The notes beneath the pieces are model-generated. The model saw only the letters and a list, made by a program, of their open reading frames with translations. It was not told the DNA's origin and did no database searches. From NCBI RefSeq assembly GCF_000236165.1, contig NZ_CM001373.1:1094304-1158303 (forward strand): a stretch of DNA of 64,000 nucleotides. The letters are read 5' to 3'. The DNA comes from Fluoribacter dumoffii NY 23. Lineage in GTDB: Bacteria > Pseudomonadota > Gammaproteobacteria > Legionellales > Legionellaceae. Each line of letters starts with the position of its first letter. Within the stretch, counting starts at the first letter, position 1. Shown here piece by piece: positions 37,390 to 46,100 of this stretch. Made by a program: the position numbers and the translations under genes.

Positions 37390-38064
37390 CTATCCTCTTA
37401 CAGTATCATTGCTTTGTTGTTCTATAAGCGATATTAATTCTTCCTGAAATAAATCAAAACGGTTTAATAAATCATTAGCACGGGTTGTATACCGGTTGTA
37501 TGCAATAACCGCTGGTATCGCAGTAAATAACCCCAAAGCCGTAGCCACTAATGCCTCGGAAATACCAGGGGCCACCATGGCGATAGTTGCTTGTTGGGCA
37601 TGACCTAAAGCCTGGAAGGATGTCATTATACCCCAAACTGTACCAAATAGTCCTACATAAGGAGCAATAGAACCAACCGAGGCAAAAAACGGTAAATGCT
37701 TCTCCAGCTTTTCGGCTTCTTTTGCATGAGTAATTTGCATTACCCGCTGAATTGGCTCAATGACTACACTTCCTTGTTTTCTAGCCCGTACAAATTCTTT
37801 AAAACCAGCATGAAAAATAGCTGCCATACCTTGGCGTTCATCTGAATTACTATCAATATCCGCATAAAGCCGGTTTAAATCCCCACTATCCCAAAATCTT
37901 CGGTTGAAAGCATCAGTAAGCTGTTTTTTGCGATTGAAAAACCAGGCGCGCTGAAATATCAATGTCCAAGAAGTTATGGATGCGGCTGTCAGTAATAACA
38001 TTACCGATTTAACCACCAATCCTGCTTGCATAAAGTACATTAATACATTTGCTTGATTACCCAT
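37390..38064 (-). CDS. tolQ: Tol-Pal system protein TolQ
   Basis: 224-aa MotA/TolQ/ExbB proton channel protein with three membrane helices: residues about 17-38, then a pair enclosing GSIAPYVGLFGTVWGIMTSF and EALVATALGLFTAIPAVIAYN. Opens the tolQ-tolR-tolA-tolB gene series; a 90-bp gap separates it from ybgC. Confidence 0.96.
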   Translation of the reverse strand: MGNQANVLMYFMQAGLVVKSVMLLLTAASITSWTLIFQRAWFFNRKKQLTDAFNRRFWDSGDLNRLYADIDSNSDERQGMAAIFHAGFKEFVRARKQGSVVIEPIQRVMQITHAKEAEKLEKHLPFFASVGSIAPYVGLFGTVWGIMTSFQALGHAQQATIAMVAPGISEALVATALGLFTAIPAVIAYNRYTTRANDLLNRFDLFQEELISLIEQQSNDTVRG

Positions 38065-38154
38065 CTATATTATCTCCAGTACCAAGATCTTATTTTTGTA
38101 TCGTGGCTTTGAATGTAAGGTACTTGACCCAAAGCTACGATAATATTCATTTAT

Positions 38155-38535
38155 TCAATGTGGGAAACGTTTTGGTTTCAAATCACTATTCACACAAACC
38201 ACTTGAATTTTTGCATTACAAATTAATTTTTTTTCCTGATTATGCATACCTTGCTGAAATAAAAAACTACAAGAACCAAGTTGTTGTACCTGAGTTTCGA
38301 TTGTTAACAAATCATCCAGCCGAGCCGGCGCTTTATACTGGATATGCATATCATATATTGCAAAAAGGGTATCCTGTTTCAGCAAATCAGACAGGATTAA
38401 ATCATTTTTCCTTAACATTTCTGTGCGAGCCCGCTCAAAAAACCTAAGATAATTCGCATGGTACACAATTCCCATATAATCTACGTCTTCGGCATATACT
38501 CGAAAGGAATGTTGATACGTAGTCGTGGCATCCAT
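38155..38535 (-). CDS. ybgC: YbgC-family acyl-CoA thioesterase
   Basis: 126-aa hot-dog-fold thioesterase, the usual first gene of tol-pal clusters. Signature YAEDVDYMGIVYHANYLRFFERARTE near the N-terminus, with the catalytic Asp in the preceding stretch. It hydrolyses short acyl-CoAs and is linked to phospholipid metabolism in E. coli and Helicobacter. Starts 3 bp after ruvB, so ruvB is probably cotranscribed with the tol genes. Confidence 0.94.
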   Translation of the reverse strand: MDATTTYQHSFRVYAEDVDYMGIVYHANYLRFFERARTEMLRKNDLILSDLLKQDTLFAIYDMHIQYKAPARLDDLLTIETQVQQLGSCSFLFQQGMHNQEKKLICNAKIQVVCVNSDLKPKRFPH

Positions 38536-38538
38536 TAA

Positions 38539-39549
38539 TTATTCCTGCTCTACTGTGCTTATACCAAAATGCTGATACGCTCTTGCGGTGGCTATTCTAC
38601 CTCTTGGAGTGCGCATAAGGAATCCTTGTTGTATCAAAAATGGCTCTAAAACGTCTTCAATTGTGCCTTTTTCTTCGCCTATTGCTGCAGCAATGCTATC
38701 AATACCTACAGGACCGCCATCAAATTGCTCGATAACAGCCAATAATAATTTTCTATCCATGAGATCAAAACCATGTTTATCCACGTCTAAAAGTTCCAAA
38801 GCCTTTTGTGCCATATCAACATTGATAATACCGTTTCCCTTAACTTCAGCATAATCCCTTACCCGCCGGAGTAAACGATTTGCAATTCTTGGGGTTCCTC
38901 TTGAGCGCAATGCAATCTCTCTTGCACCCTCAGGTTTCGTTTTTACATTAAGTAACTGTGCAGAACGTGCAACAATCTGGGTTAAGGAATCTACCGAATA
39001 ATATTCAAGACGCTGTACAATCCCAAATCGATCACGAAGGGGTGATGTAAGTAATCCCGCTCGTGTTGTTGCACCGATTAACGTAAAAGGCGGTAATTCC
39101 AGTTTGATAGAACGCGCTGCGGGTCCTTCACCTATCATAATATCCAATTTGTAGTCTTCCATAGCTGGATAGAGAATTTCTTCAATTACAGGACTAAGCC
39201 TATGTATTTCATCAATAAAAAGGACATCGTTTGCTTGCAGATTAGTGAGTATCGCAGCTATATCACCTGCTCGCTCAATTACCGGTCCAGAAGTTTGACG
39301 CAAATTAACGCCCATTTCATGAGCAATAATATTCGCCAAAGTAGTTTTCCCAAGACCAGGAGGACCAAAGATGAGGACATGATCCAGAGCATCTTTACGC
39401 TTTTTGGCTGCATCAATAAAGATCTGCATCTGTGAGCTTACTGCATCCTGCCCAATGTATTCACTAAGGCTCAAAGGCCTGATAGCACGATCAATCGCCT
39501 CTTCTGAGGCAACACTTTGAGTACTGATTAAGCGGTCACTTTCCAGCAT
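38539..39549 (-). CDS. ruvB: Holliday junction branch migration ATPase RuvB
   Basis: 336-aa AAA+ motor that drives branch migration with RuvA. Walker [18 protein letters not shown], Walker [11 protein letters not shown], sensor 1 in LIGATTRAG, arginine-finger region SPLRDRFGI, and the C-terminal winged helix ([17 protein letters not shown]). ruvA and ruvC are not directly upstream in this window. Confidence 0.97.
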   Translation of the reverse strand: MLESDRLISTQSVASEEAIDRAIRPLSLSEYIGQDAVSSQMQIFIDAAKKRKDALDHVLIFGPPGLGKTTLANIIAHEMGVNLRQTSGPVIERAGDIAAILTNLQANDVLFIDEIHRLSPVIEEILYPAMEDYKLDIMIGEGPAARSIKLELPPFTLIGATTRAGLLTSPLRDRFGIVQRLEYYSVDSLTQIVARSAQLLNVKTKPEGAREIALRSRGTPRIANRLLRRVRDYAEVKGNGIINVDMAQKALELLDVDKHGFDLMDRKLLLAVIEQFDGGPVGIDSIAAAIGEEKGTIEDVLEPFLIQQGFLMRTPRGRIATARAYQHFGISTVEQE

Positions 39550-39735
39550 AAAGTTCTTATTAGAGTTCGGGCGAATTGAAGTATTTTATCATATGTTTTT
39601 TTAATAGCAGCTTATTTGTTTCATTTATAGGTAGAAAATCAAGAAATTAGTTTACATTTTAAAAATCGCAGTCGCTTGAACTATGATTCAGACCCCTAAC
39701 CAAAACAATGCTCGATTAGGGACAGTTATTGCATA

Positions 39736-40365
39736 TTAATTCATTAGATCAAGTCTTGGATATAGCCGCTCCTTTTCAGGATAGGTATGGTCCTCTGATG
39801 GTACATAGGAGGGTTGTGGGTTTTTAAAAAAGGTAATTATATTCTTTTCCCGGTCAAACTCCTTTTCAACGGGTGTAGTTGATTTAAATTCATCAATGCA
39901 ATTGAGGAATTGAACAATAGAAAAGATTGCCGCCATACTTGCTATGGATAATACGGCTAGGGCAAAGAATGGATTAAAAGCTGCTAAAGGTGCAGCCATG
40001 ACCGCACAATATGAGAAAAAGGTACATGTCACCCCGGCCCAGAATAATAACTCCAGGGAATTTAATATGTTTTCCAGTACTATACCCTTCTTCTTTAAAG
40101 AGTTTATATCTTCAATGTTCTGCAGTACCTCATGAGGCTTCATTTCTCCCTTTTTTATGCTTTCAAGGCCCAGAACAAAAAGTTCATATATTTCGATGCA
40201 CTCAAGTTCATCTTCCTCATAAACTGCATCATGATATTGTTTGCGGTAATATGCTTTAAGTTCCTCTACTTCTTTCTTGATATCCGCATTGAATTCCACT
40301 TCTGAGAATAATGCATTTATTTTTTTATCACAGTCTTGTAAGCGTTGATCCAAGGGATTATTCAT
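39736..40365 (-). CDS. Unknown protein with two membrane helices
   Basis: 209 aa, not recognised. N-terminal half soluble, acidic and helical (KKEVEELKAYYRKQYHDAVYEEDELECIEIYEL). Two adjacent hydrophobic helices occur at about residues 107-128 (LELLFWAGVTCTFFSYCAVMAA) and 133-155. A charged, proline- and tyrosine-containing tail follows. An AAGGATGAG site precedes the ATG. A hydrophobic hairpin between soluble ends is a common plan among Legionella-secreted proteins that sit in host membranes, but an ordinary inner-membrane protein is equally possible. Confidence 0.72.
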   Translation of the reverse strand: MNNPLDQRLQDCDKKINALFSEVEFNADIKKEVEELKAYYRKQYHDAVYEEDELECIEIYELFVLGLESIKKGEMKPHEVLQNIEDINSLKKKGIVLENILNSLELLFWAGVTCTFFSYCAVMAAPLAAFNPFFALAVLSIASMAAIFSIVQFLNCIDEFKSTTPVEKEFDREKNIITFFKNPQPSYVPSEDHTYPEKERLYPRLDLMN

Positions 40366-40477
40366 AACTCATCCTTTTTTATTTTAGAAAACAATGATTT
40401 ATTCTGATAAGTACAATAAGCAAAGTTTTATATCATAATTAAAAGGACGATTAAAGAAAAGGAACAGCAGATGCGAA

Positions 40478-41032
40478 TTACCTTTGTCCTATTGATGCCA
40501 TGACTAATTTTCGGGCTCTGAAAATACGAGAGCGAACTGTCCCGACAGGACAATCCATTTTTTTGGCAATGTCTTCATACGAATGACCATCAAGAATGTG
40601 CATCCCATAACAAAGACGCAACTCTTCAGACAAGGTAGAAAGAATTGTCTCTAATTGCTCTCCAAATTCAATATTAATTAATACATATTCAGGAGACAGT
40701 TGGATAGAAGGATAATAATTTTCAGCATATTCAGCTTCCATATCCATGCGTAAGTTAGCAGCACGATAATGGTTTTTGATTGTATTTTGTGTAATACGGT
40801 ATAACCAGGTAGAAAATTGGCTTTTCTCTTTAAAATAGTGAAGGTAGCGAAATACTTTGATTAATACTTCTTGTGCCAAATCACTCACATTCGCTCGGTC
40901 TTGGATATGTAAGTAGATAATCTGTTGTATTTTATTATTATACCTGGACAATAACAAATTATATGCTTCCCTACTTCCTTGTCTTGCCAAATTAATCAAG
41001 TCCTCATCACTATAAGAAGCTGCTTTATTCAT
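40478..41032 (-). CDS. rpoE: RpoE-like sigma-70 family (ECF) sigma factor
   Basis: 184 aa from the ATG at 41032, preceded by GGGGAAG; the longer frame to 41101 adds a poor leader. Region 2 is seen in LLSRYNNKIQQIIYLHI ... VSDLAQEVLIKVFRYLHYFKEKSQFSTWLYRITQNTIKNHYR and region 4 in LSEELRLCYGMHILDGHSYEDIAKKMDCPVGTVRSRIFRARKLV. Closest in form to gammaproteobacterial RpoE, the envelope-stress sigma factor. The anti-sigma gene rseA, normally the next gene, is not downstream; instead an unknown membrane protein gene follows. Confidence 0.88.
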   Translation of the reverse strand: MNKAASYSDEDLINLARQGSREAYNLLLSRYNNKIQQIIYLHIQDRANVSDLAQEVLIKVFRYLHYFKEKSQFSTWLYRITQNTIKNHYRAANLRMDMEAEYAENYYPSIQLSPEYVLINIEFGEQLETILSTLSEELRLCYGMHILDGHSYEDIAKKMDCPVGTVRSRIFRARKLVMASIGQR

Positions 41033-41090
41033 TACTTCCCCATAATTCCATGATACAAACGATTGGCCATTATTAATATTATATGTACAA

Positions 41091-41507
41091 TTATATACCA
41101 TTTATATGCTTTTGGAGATTTAATAAACGTAATTGATGCGTCGAAATCTGGTCCACAAATAAAACAACTTGCTTTGCTTTATCAGCATCTTTAAATTCGA
41201 TGAGTAGAAAAAAAGAGTTGTGCGCAAGAATGCTCATTTGGCTGTATGATTCTTTTTTACCCCGGCTCATTTCCAAAGCCCATTCCCTCCCTGTAAAGTG
41301 AATCCTTTGAATAGAAGCACACGGTCTTTGCTTAAGACTATCAATCCTTAATAAATTTAAAATATAAATAAATAAAATACCCTTTATCAGAAGATATATT
41401 GAGGAATAGAAAATCAAAATTAATGTAATGAGGTAAACAATGCGGGTCAAACGTAAATATATTGCTGACTTCCCTGGTTCAATTATTATTTCGGATAATT
41501 GCGACAA
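41091..41507 (-). CDS. YgfX/CptA-like small membrane protein
   Basis: 138 aa with one or two membrane helices near the N-terminus (IVYLITLILIFYSSIYLLIKGILFIYILNLL), then a short cytoplasmic beta-rich tail. Low sequence identity is usual for this family. The identification rests mainly on position directly after sdhE (overlap 29 bp), as in the E. coli ygfY-ygfX pair, where YgfX affects MreB and FtsZ assembly. Confidence 0.65.
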   Translation of the reverse strand: MSQLSEIIIEPGKSAIYLRLTRIVYLITLILIFYSSIYLLIKGILFIYILNLLRIDSLKQRPCASIQRIHFTGREWALEMSRGKKESYSQMSILAHNSFFLLIEFKDADKAKQVVLFVDQISTHQLRLLNLQKHINGI

Positions 41508-41724
41508 TTTCTTTTAACTCTTTATCTTGAGGGTCCTCATGTCCCATCAACCAGGCAAACAGTTCCGGATCAGTACAACTTAACAATGAATTAAAAGCAT
41601 CAAGTTCTTGCGGCGACAAATGGTCCACTTTTTGCTCAAGAAAACGGAGTAAAATGAGATCCAATTCAAGCATTCCCCGACGGCAGTGCCAGGCAAGCCT
41701 TGCTTTTCCTTTGGCGTCCAACAT
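41479..41724 (-). CDS. sdhE: Succinate dehydrogenase flavinylation factor SdhE
   Basis: 81-aa assembly factor that promotes covalent FAD attachment to SdhA. The RGxxE signature is clear (WHCRRGMLELDLIL), and the family ending FAWLMGHEDPQDKELKEIV is present. Overlaps the ygfX-like gene. Divergent from ygfZ, which also serves Fe-S and respiratory enzymes. Confidence 0.92.
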   Translation of the reverse strand: MLDAKGKARLAWHCRRGMLELDLILLRFLEQKVDHLSPQELDAFNSLLSCTDPELFAWLMGHEDPQDKELKEIVAIIRNNN

Positions 41725-41978
41725 GATGTTTCTCTTTGTAAATCAAAATACGAACAGATGATACACCACTCGCATTATAAACGGAAACCTTAAATCTGAA
41801 TAAATCAGTGTATTTCTGTTTGAATCAGACAGAAACCCTGCTTAATGAATTATGCAAGTTAATAATATAAGATCAATACTACTTTGGGGTGCTTAAAAAA
41901 TCAGATACACTCTTCAACATTTCAATTTGCCAGTTATTCTTTAGGTTAGAAATAACTGCTATTTTCAGGCTAGCTATC

Positions 41979-43004
41979 ATGAGTAATTTGTTTGAACACT
42001 TAATAAATAACCGAGCATTAACAACTCTTAAAGCTCCAGAAGAGGAGTTATTGCTTCTTCCTGAGAAAAATTATTTGTTTGATTTATCTTATTTAAGCGT
42101 TATTGATGTGGAGGGAGATAAAGCTATTGATTTTCTTCAAGGCCAATTAACCTGTGATTTAAACACCGTATCCGACATACAGATAATTCAAGGTGCACAG
42201 TGTAACCTCAAAGGAAGAATTCTTGTTTTAACGGATATTATTAACTGGAAAGGAGTTAAGTTGGTTCTTCCACAAGATTTACAAGAAGCAACTATAAACT
42301 CTTTGAATAAATATGCCCAGCTCTCTCGCGTTGCCCTCAAGAGAAATACCCGTTTTAGTATTTTTGGATTTTATCTTCAAAATCAAAAAGATATTATTCC
42401 TGATACAGAATTTTTTCCGACCACAGTTTATTCTCAAACCTATAATGCACATTCCTGTCTGTATTATTTAGGAGCTGGGTTTTATATTTTCCTAACTCTA
42501 GCTGATGAGGGAGAGATGATGCGACACCGTTTCATGGATAAAGGGCAATTTCTAGGTTCTTTGACCTGGCATACTTTGCATCTATGTCAAAGACAAATAG
42601 AAATTTATCCTGAGTCGCGGGGTTTATTCTTACCTCATAGGGTTGATTTACAAAAAACGTCATACCTCAGTTTCAATAAAGGTTGTTATAAAGGGCAAGA
42701 AATTATTGCTCGAATGCATTACAAAGCCACCATAAAACATGAATTGAAAATTTATCAACTAAAAACTGAAGAAAAAATCTACTCAGGACAAAAACTATTA
42801 AATAAACCTGAGGGAGCAGAACTTGGTGAACTCATTGACTTTTCCATTTTAGCATCAGGACATTATTTAATCGCAGTAAGTATTTTGAAAGAAGCCACTG
42901 AATCGACACTGTTTTTTGAAGGGCATCTTCAATCCGTCGAATTGATAGACATCAAATCTTTTTCACCCCTAAAAAACCTGTGTGAGCAGGCGAGCTCAGT
43001 ATAA
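41979..43004 (+). CDS. ygfZ: Folate-binding Fe-S maturation protein YgfZ
   Basis: 341 aa from the ATG at 41979, giving MSNLFEHLINNRAL; a GTG at 41889 opens a longer frame with no family-like residues. The GcvT-like fold and the family hallmark KGCYKGQEIIARMHYK, with its conserved cysteine, are present. It supports synthesis or repair of some Fe-S enzymes with folate. Divergent from sdhE; both belong to respiratory enzyme maturation. Confidence 0.92.
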   Translation: MSNLFEHLINNRALTTLKAPEEELLLLPEKNYLFDLSYLSVIDVEGDKAIDFLQGQLTCDLNTVSDIQIIQGAQCNLKGRILVLTDIINWKGVKLVLPQDLQEATINSLNKYAQLSRVALKRNTRFSIFGFYLQNQKDIIPDTEFFPTTVYSQTYNAHSCLYYLGAGFYIFLTLADEGEMMRHRFMDKGQFLGSLTWHTLHLCQRQIEIYPESRGLFLPHRVDLQKTSYLSFNKGCYKGQEIIARMHYKATIKHELKIYQLKTEEKIYSGQKLLNKPEGAELGELIDFSILASGHYLIAVSILKEATESTLFFEGHLQSVELIDIKSFSPLKNLCEQASSV

Positions 43005-43011
43005 TCAAACC

Positions 43012-43035
43012 CGGATTAGCTGCAATGCTAATCCG
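43012..43035. terminator. Perfect 9-bp hairpin after ygfZ
   Basis: CGGATTAGC (43012-43020), loop TGCAAT, GCTAATCCG (43027-43035). It lies between convergent ygfZ and the glutamate dehydrogenase gene. No strong T-run follows. Confidence 0.5.
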
Positions 43036-43070
43036 AGTTCTACAATCAATAAGAAACTGGATTAAGACCA

Positions 43071-43094
43071 CTGGGAAGGATTCGTCCTTCCCAG
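43071..43094. terminator. Perfect 10-bp UUCG-loop hairpin between ygfZ and gdh
   Basis: CTGGGAAGGA (43071-43080), loop TTCG, TCCTTCCCAG (43085-43094), just downstream of both convergent stop codons. Strong stem and tetraloop but poor T-run; may terminate or protect mRNA 3' ends. Confidence 0.6.
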
Positions 43095-43105
43095 AAATGA
43101 TCACT

Positions 43106-46100
43106 TTATATTTCCTGCTCAGCCAATGCATAAGACTGCAAAGTAGTTTGAGTTAAATCCAATAACTCTCTGATTGCCACAAAAAACATAGTATAGTTCA
43201 GGACCGTACTCGCTTTCAGATCGGCCAAAATGTAGCGCCAACGCTGAATTAATGTACGGTGAGATTCTCCCCAAGAAGCAAGACGTGATTGCAGATCAGG
43301 ATTATCTCCATCATAGTTAATCAGTCCGGCTGTCAGTTGACGTTGTTGCCAATCCAAATCGTCCCGTAATGCCTCCCTAGACAAAGATTCCCAGTGATTC
43401 TCACTTGGATGCATAATAATTTGCTTTCTTATCCAGGCAAGATCCAGGAACTCACCGATTCCAAAATAAATTTCAGCAACCTGAGCGACTTTCATTTCTT
43501 TCTTATCAGCGATTTCTATAATATCAGTTGCCGCAAACAATCCCCGCGTTACAGTAAGATCGTGCGCTAAAGTTGAAGGGATACCTTCATCAATAAGCTC
43601 TTGATAGTGCTCTTGATATTTTATCCTCCGCTCTTCACTTAAGATGGCAGGGAAAGACATTTTCAACTCAACAACACCTTGTGCATAAAGTTTCACGACT
43701 TCAGAAATATCTACAGATCGACGTTGGTTACGAAGGAACCAGCGTGTAATACGTCGTGCCAATCGGGAATAAAGCATCATCATTTCTGCTTGTCTTTTAG
43801 CACTGATCTTGGTACCCAATTCTTCGATTTGTTTCCAAACAGATTCCAAACCAAGCACTGAACGAGTAATCATGTATGCTCTTACAATGGCAGAAACAGG
43901 TGCCCCAGTTTCATCTTGTAATCTATAAATATAAGTAAAGCCCATTTCATTTACTATGATATTGCTTAAACGGGTTGCAATAATCTCTCTCTTTAAGGGA
44001 TGAGCTTGCATTTGCTTGCTAAATTGTTCTTGTAATGGTTTAGGGAATGAGCTTATTAAAAATTGCGTCATATAACTTTCTTCAGGAACACCGGAAGCTA
44101 AAATTTGCTCCTTCAGAATCGTTTTACTGTAACACATCAACACAGCGATATTTGGACGCATCAATCCCTTACCCATGAGCTTGCGTTCCATTAGGGTTTT
44201 ATCATCAGGTAAATATTCCAAGTTACGATCAATTTTTCCTGAGCGTTCCAGTTCACTAATGTAACGGCTTTGCAAATCCAGTGCTTGCAGAGGTTGTGAT
44301 GCAGATAAGCTAATAGCACGGGTTTGTAAGAAATTGTCACGAAGCACTAACTTACTTACCTCATCGGTCATTTCTATTAACAACTCATTACGTTGTTTTG
44401 GCGTCAGATCACCAGCTGCCACAATACCGTTAAGAAGAATTTTAATATTTACTTCTTTATCAGAACAATTAACACCGCCTGAGTTATCAATGAAATCGGT
44501 AAACACCATTCCGCCATTCAGAGAATATTCAACCCGGGCCAATTGGGTTAATCCCAGGTTACCCCCCTCACCCACAACCTTGCAACGCAATTGTTTGGCA
44601 TTAATCCGTGTTGCATCATTAGTTCGGTCACCAACATTCGCATTGGACTCAGTACTGGCTTTAACATAAGTCCCAATTCCCGCGCTCCAAAGTAAATCAA
44701 CCTTAGCTTTTAGAATTGCTTTAATTAGTTCATTTGGTTCAATTTCTGTTTGTTTAATTCCAAAGACTGCCTGCATTTCCTTACTGACAGGAATGGACTT
44801 GGCGTTACGATTGAATACACCGCCGCCCTTGGAAATTAGTTTTTTATCATAATCCGTCCAGTTTGAGCGAGGTAGATGAAACAAGCGTTCACGCTCTTTA
44901 AAGCTGGCTTCTGCATCCGGATCGGGATCAACAAATATATGAATATGATTAAATGCGCCAACAAGTTTAATGTGTTTAGACAGAAGCATGCCATTACCGA
45001 AAACGTCTCCAGCCATATCGCCGATACCGACAACAGTAAAATCATTATTTTCAATATCCATGTCTAATTCATAGAAATGCCGTTTTACTGATTCCCATGC
45101 ACCTTTGGCTGTAATTCCCATTTTCTTGTGGTCATAACCTATTGAGCCGCCTGATGCAAAAGCGTCACCCAACCAAAAACCATATTCCAGAGAAATAGCG
45201 TTAGCAAGATCGGAGAAAGTTGCCGTACCCTTATCTGCCGCAACAACAAGATAAGGATCATCTTCATCATAACATACAACATTTTCAGGTTTGACAACCT
45301 TGCCCTCAACATAATTGTCCGTAATATCCAGAAGTCCACGAATAAATAATTGATAACAACCAATCCCTTCCGCCATTATTTCTTCGCGTGTACCGTTTAC
45401 AGGCAACAACTTGGGCACAAAACCACCTTTAGCGCCACTGGGTACAATTACCGAATTTTTTACTTGTTGTGCTTTCATTAAACCAAGTATCTCTGTACGG
45501 AAATCTTCTCTTCGATCAGACCAGCGTAACCCTCCGCGAGCAACCTTACCACAACGTAGATGAACCCCCTCAAATCGTGGAGAGTAAACAAAAATTTCAA
45601 ACATGGGATGGGGTTTAGGAACACCAGGTATAATCTTGCTGTTTAACTTAAGTGAAATATAAGGCTTATGATGTCCATCATCTTTTAATTGATAGAAATT
45701 AGTTCGTAATGTTGCACTAATAGCATGAATATACTGCCTTATTATTTTATCTTCATCAAGATTTGATACCGTATCAAGGTCGTTTAATATTTCAACGGAT
45801 AAATCAGTGAACCGATCCTCTCTACTGGGATCATCCACAGGGCTACAACGAATCTCAAATAATCTTACCAATTTTTTCGCAATGCCAACATTATTATTTA
45901 ACGCCGTTTCCATATAATCTTGGCTAAAGGTAATACCAATTTGTTTAAAATATTTAGCATAAGTACGCAAAACAGCGACTTCCCGCCAGTTAAGGCCTGC
46001 GGCTAAAACGAGTTGATTAAATCCATCATTTTCGGCCTGTCCAAACCACACCTTGGCGAACGCATTCTGGAATAATTCTTTAATTTCATCCAGTTCGAAC

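Noticed and set aside
39694-39721. CCCTAA ... TTAGGG inverted repeat after the 39736 gene
   Set aside because: Only six pairs with a 16-base loop and no T-run; too weak for a terminator.
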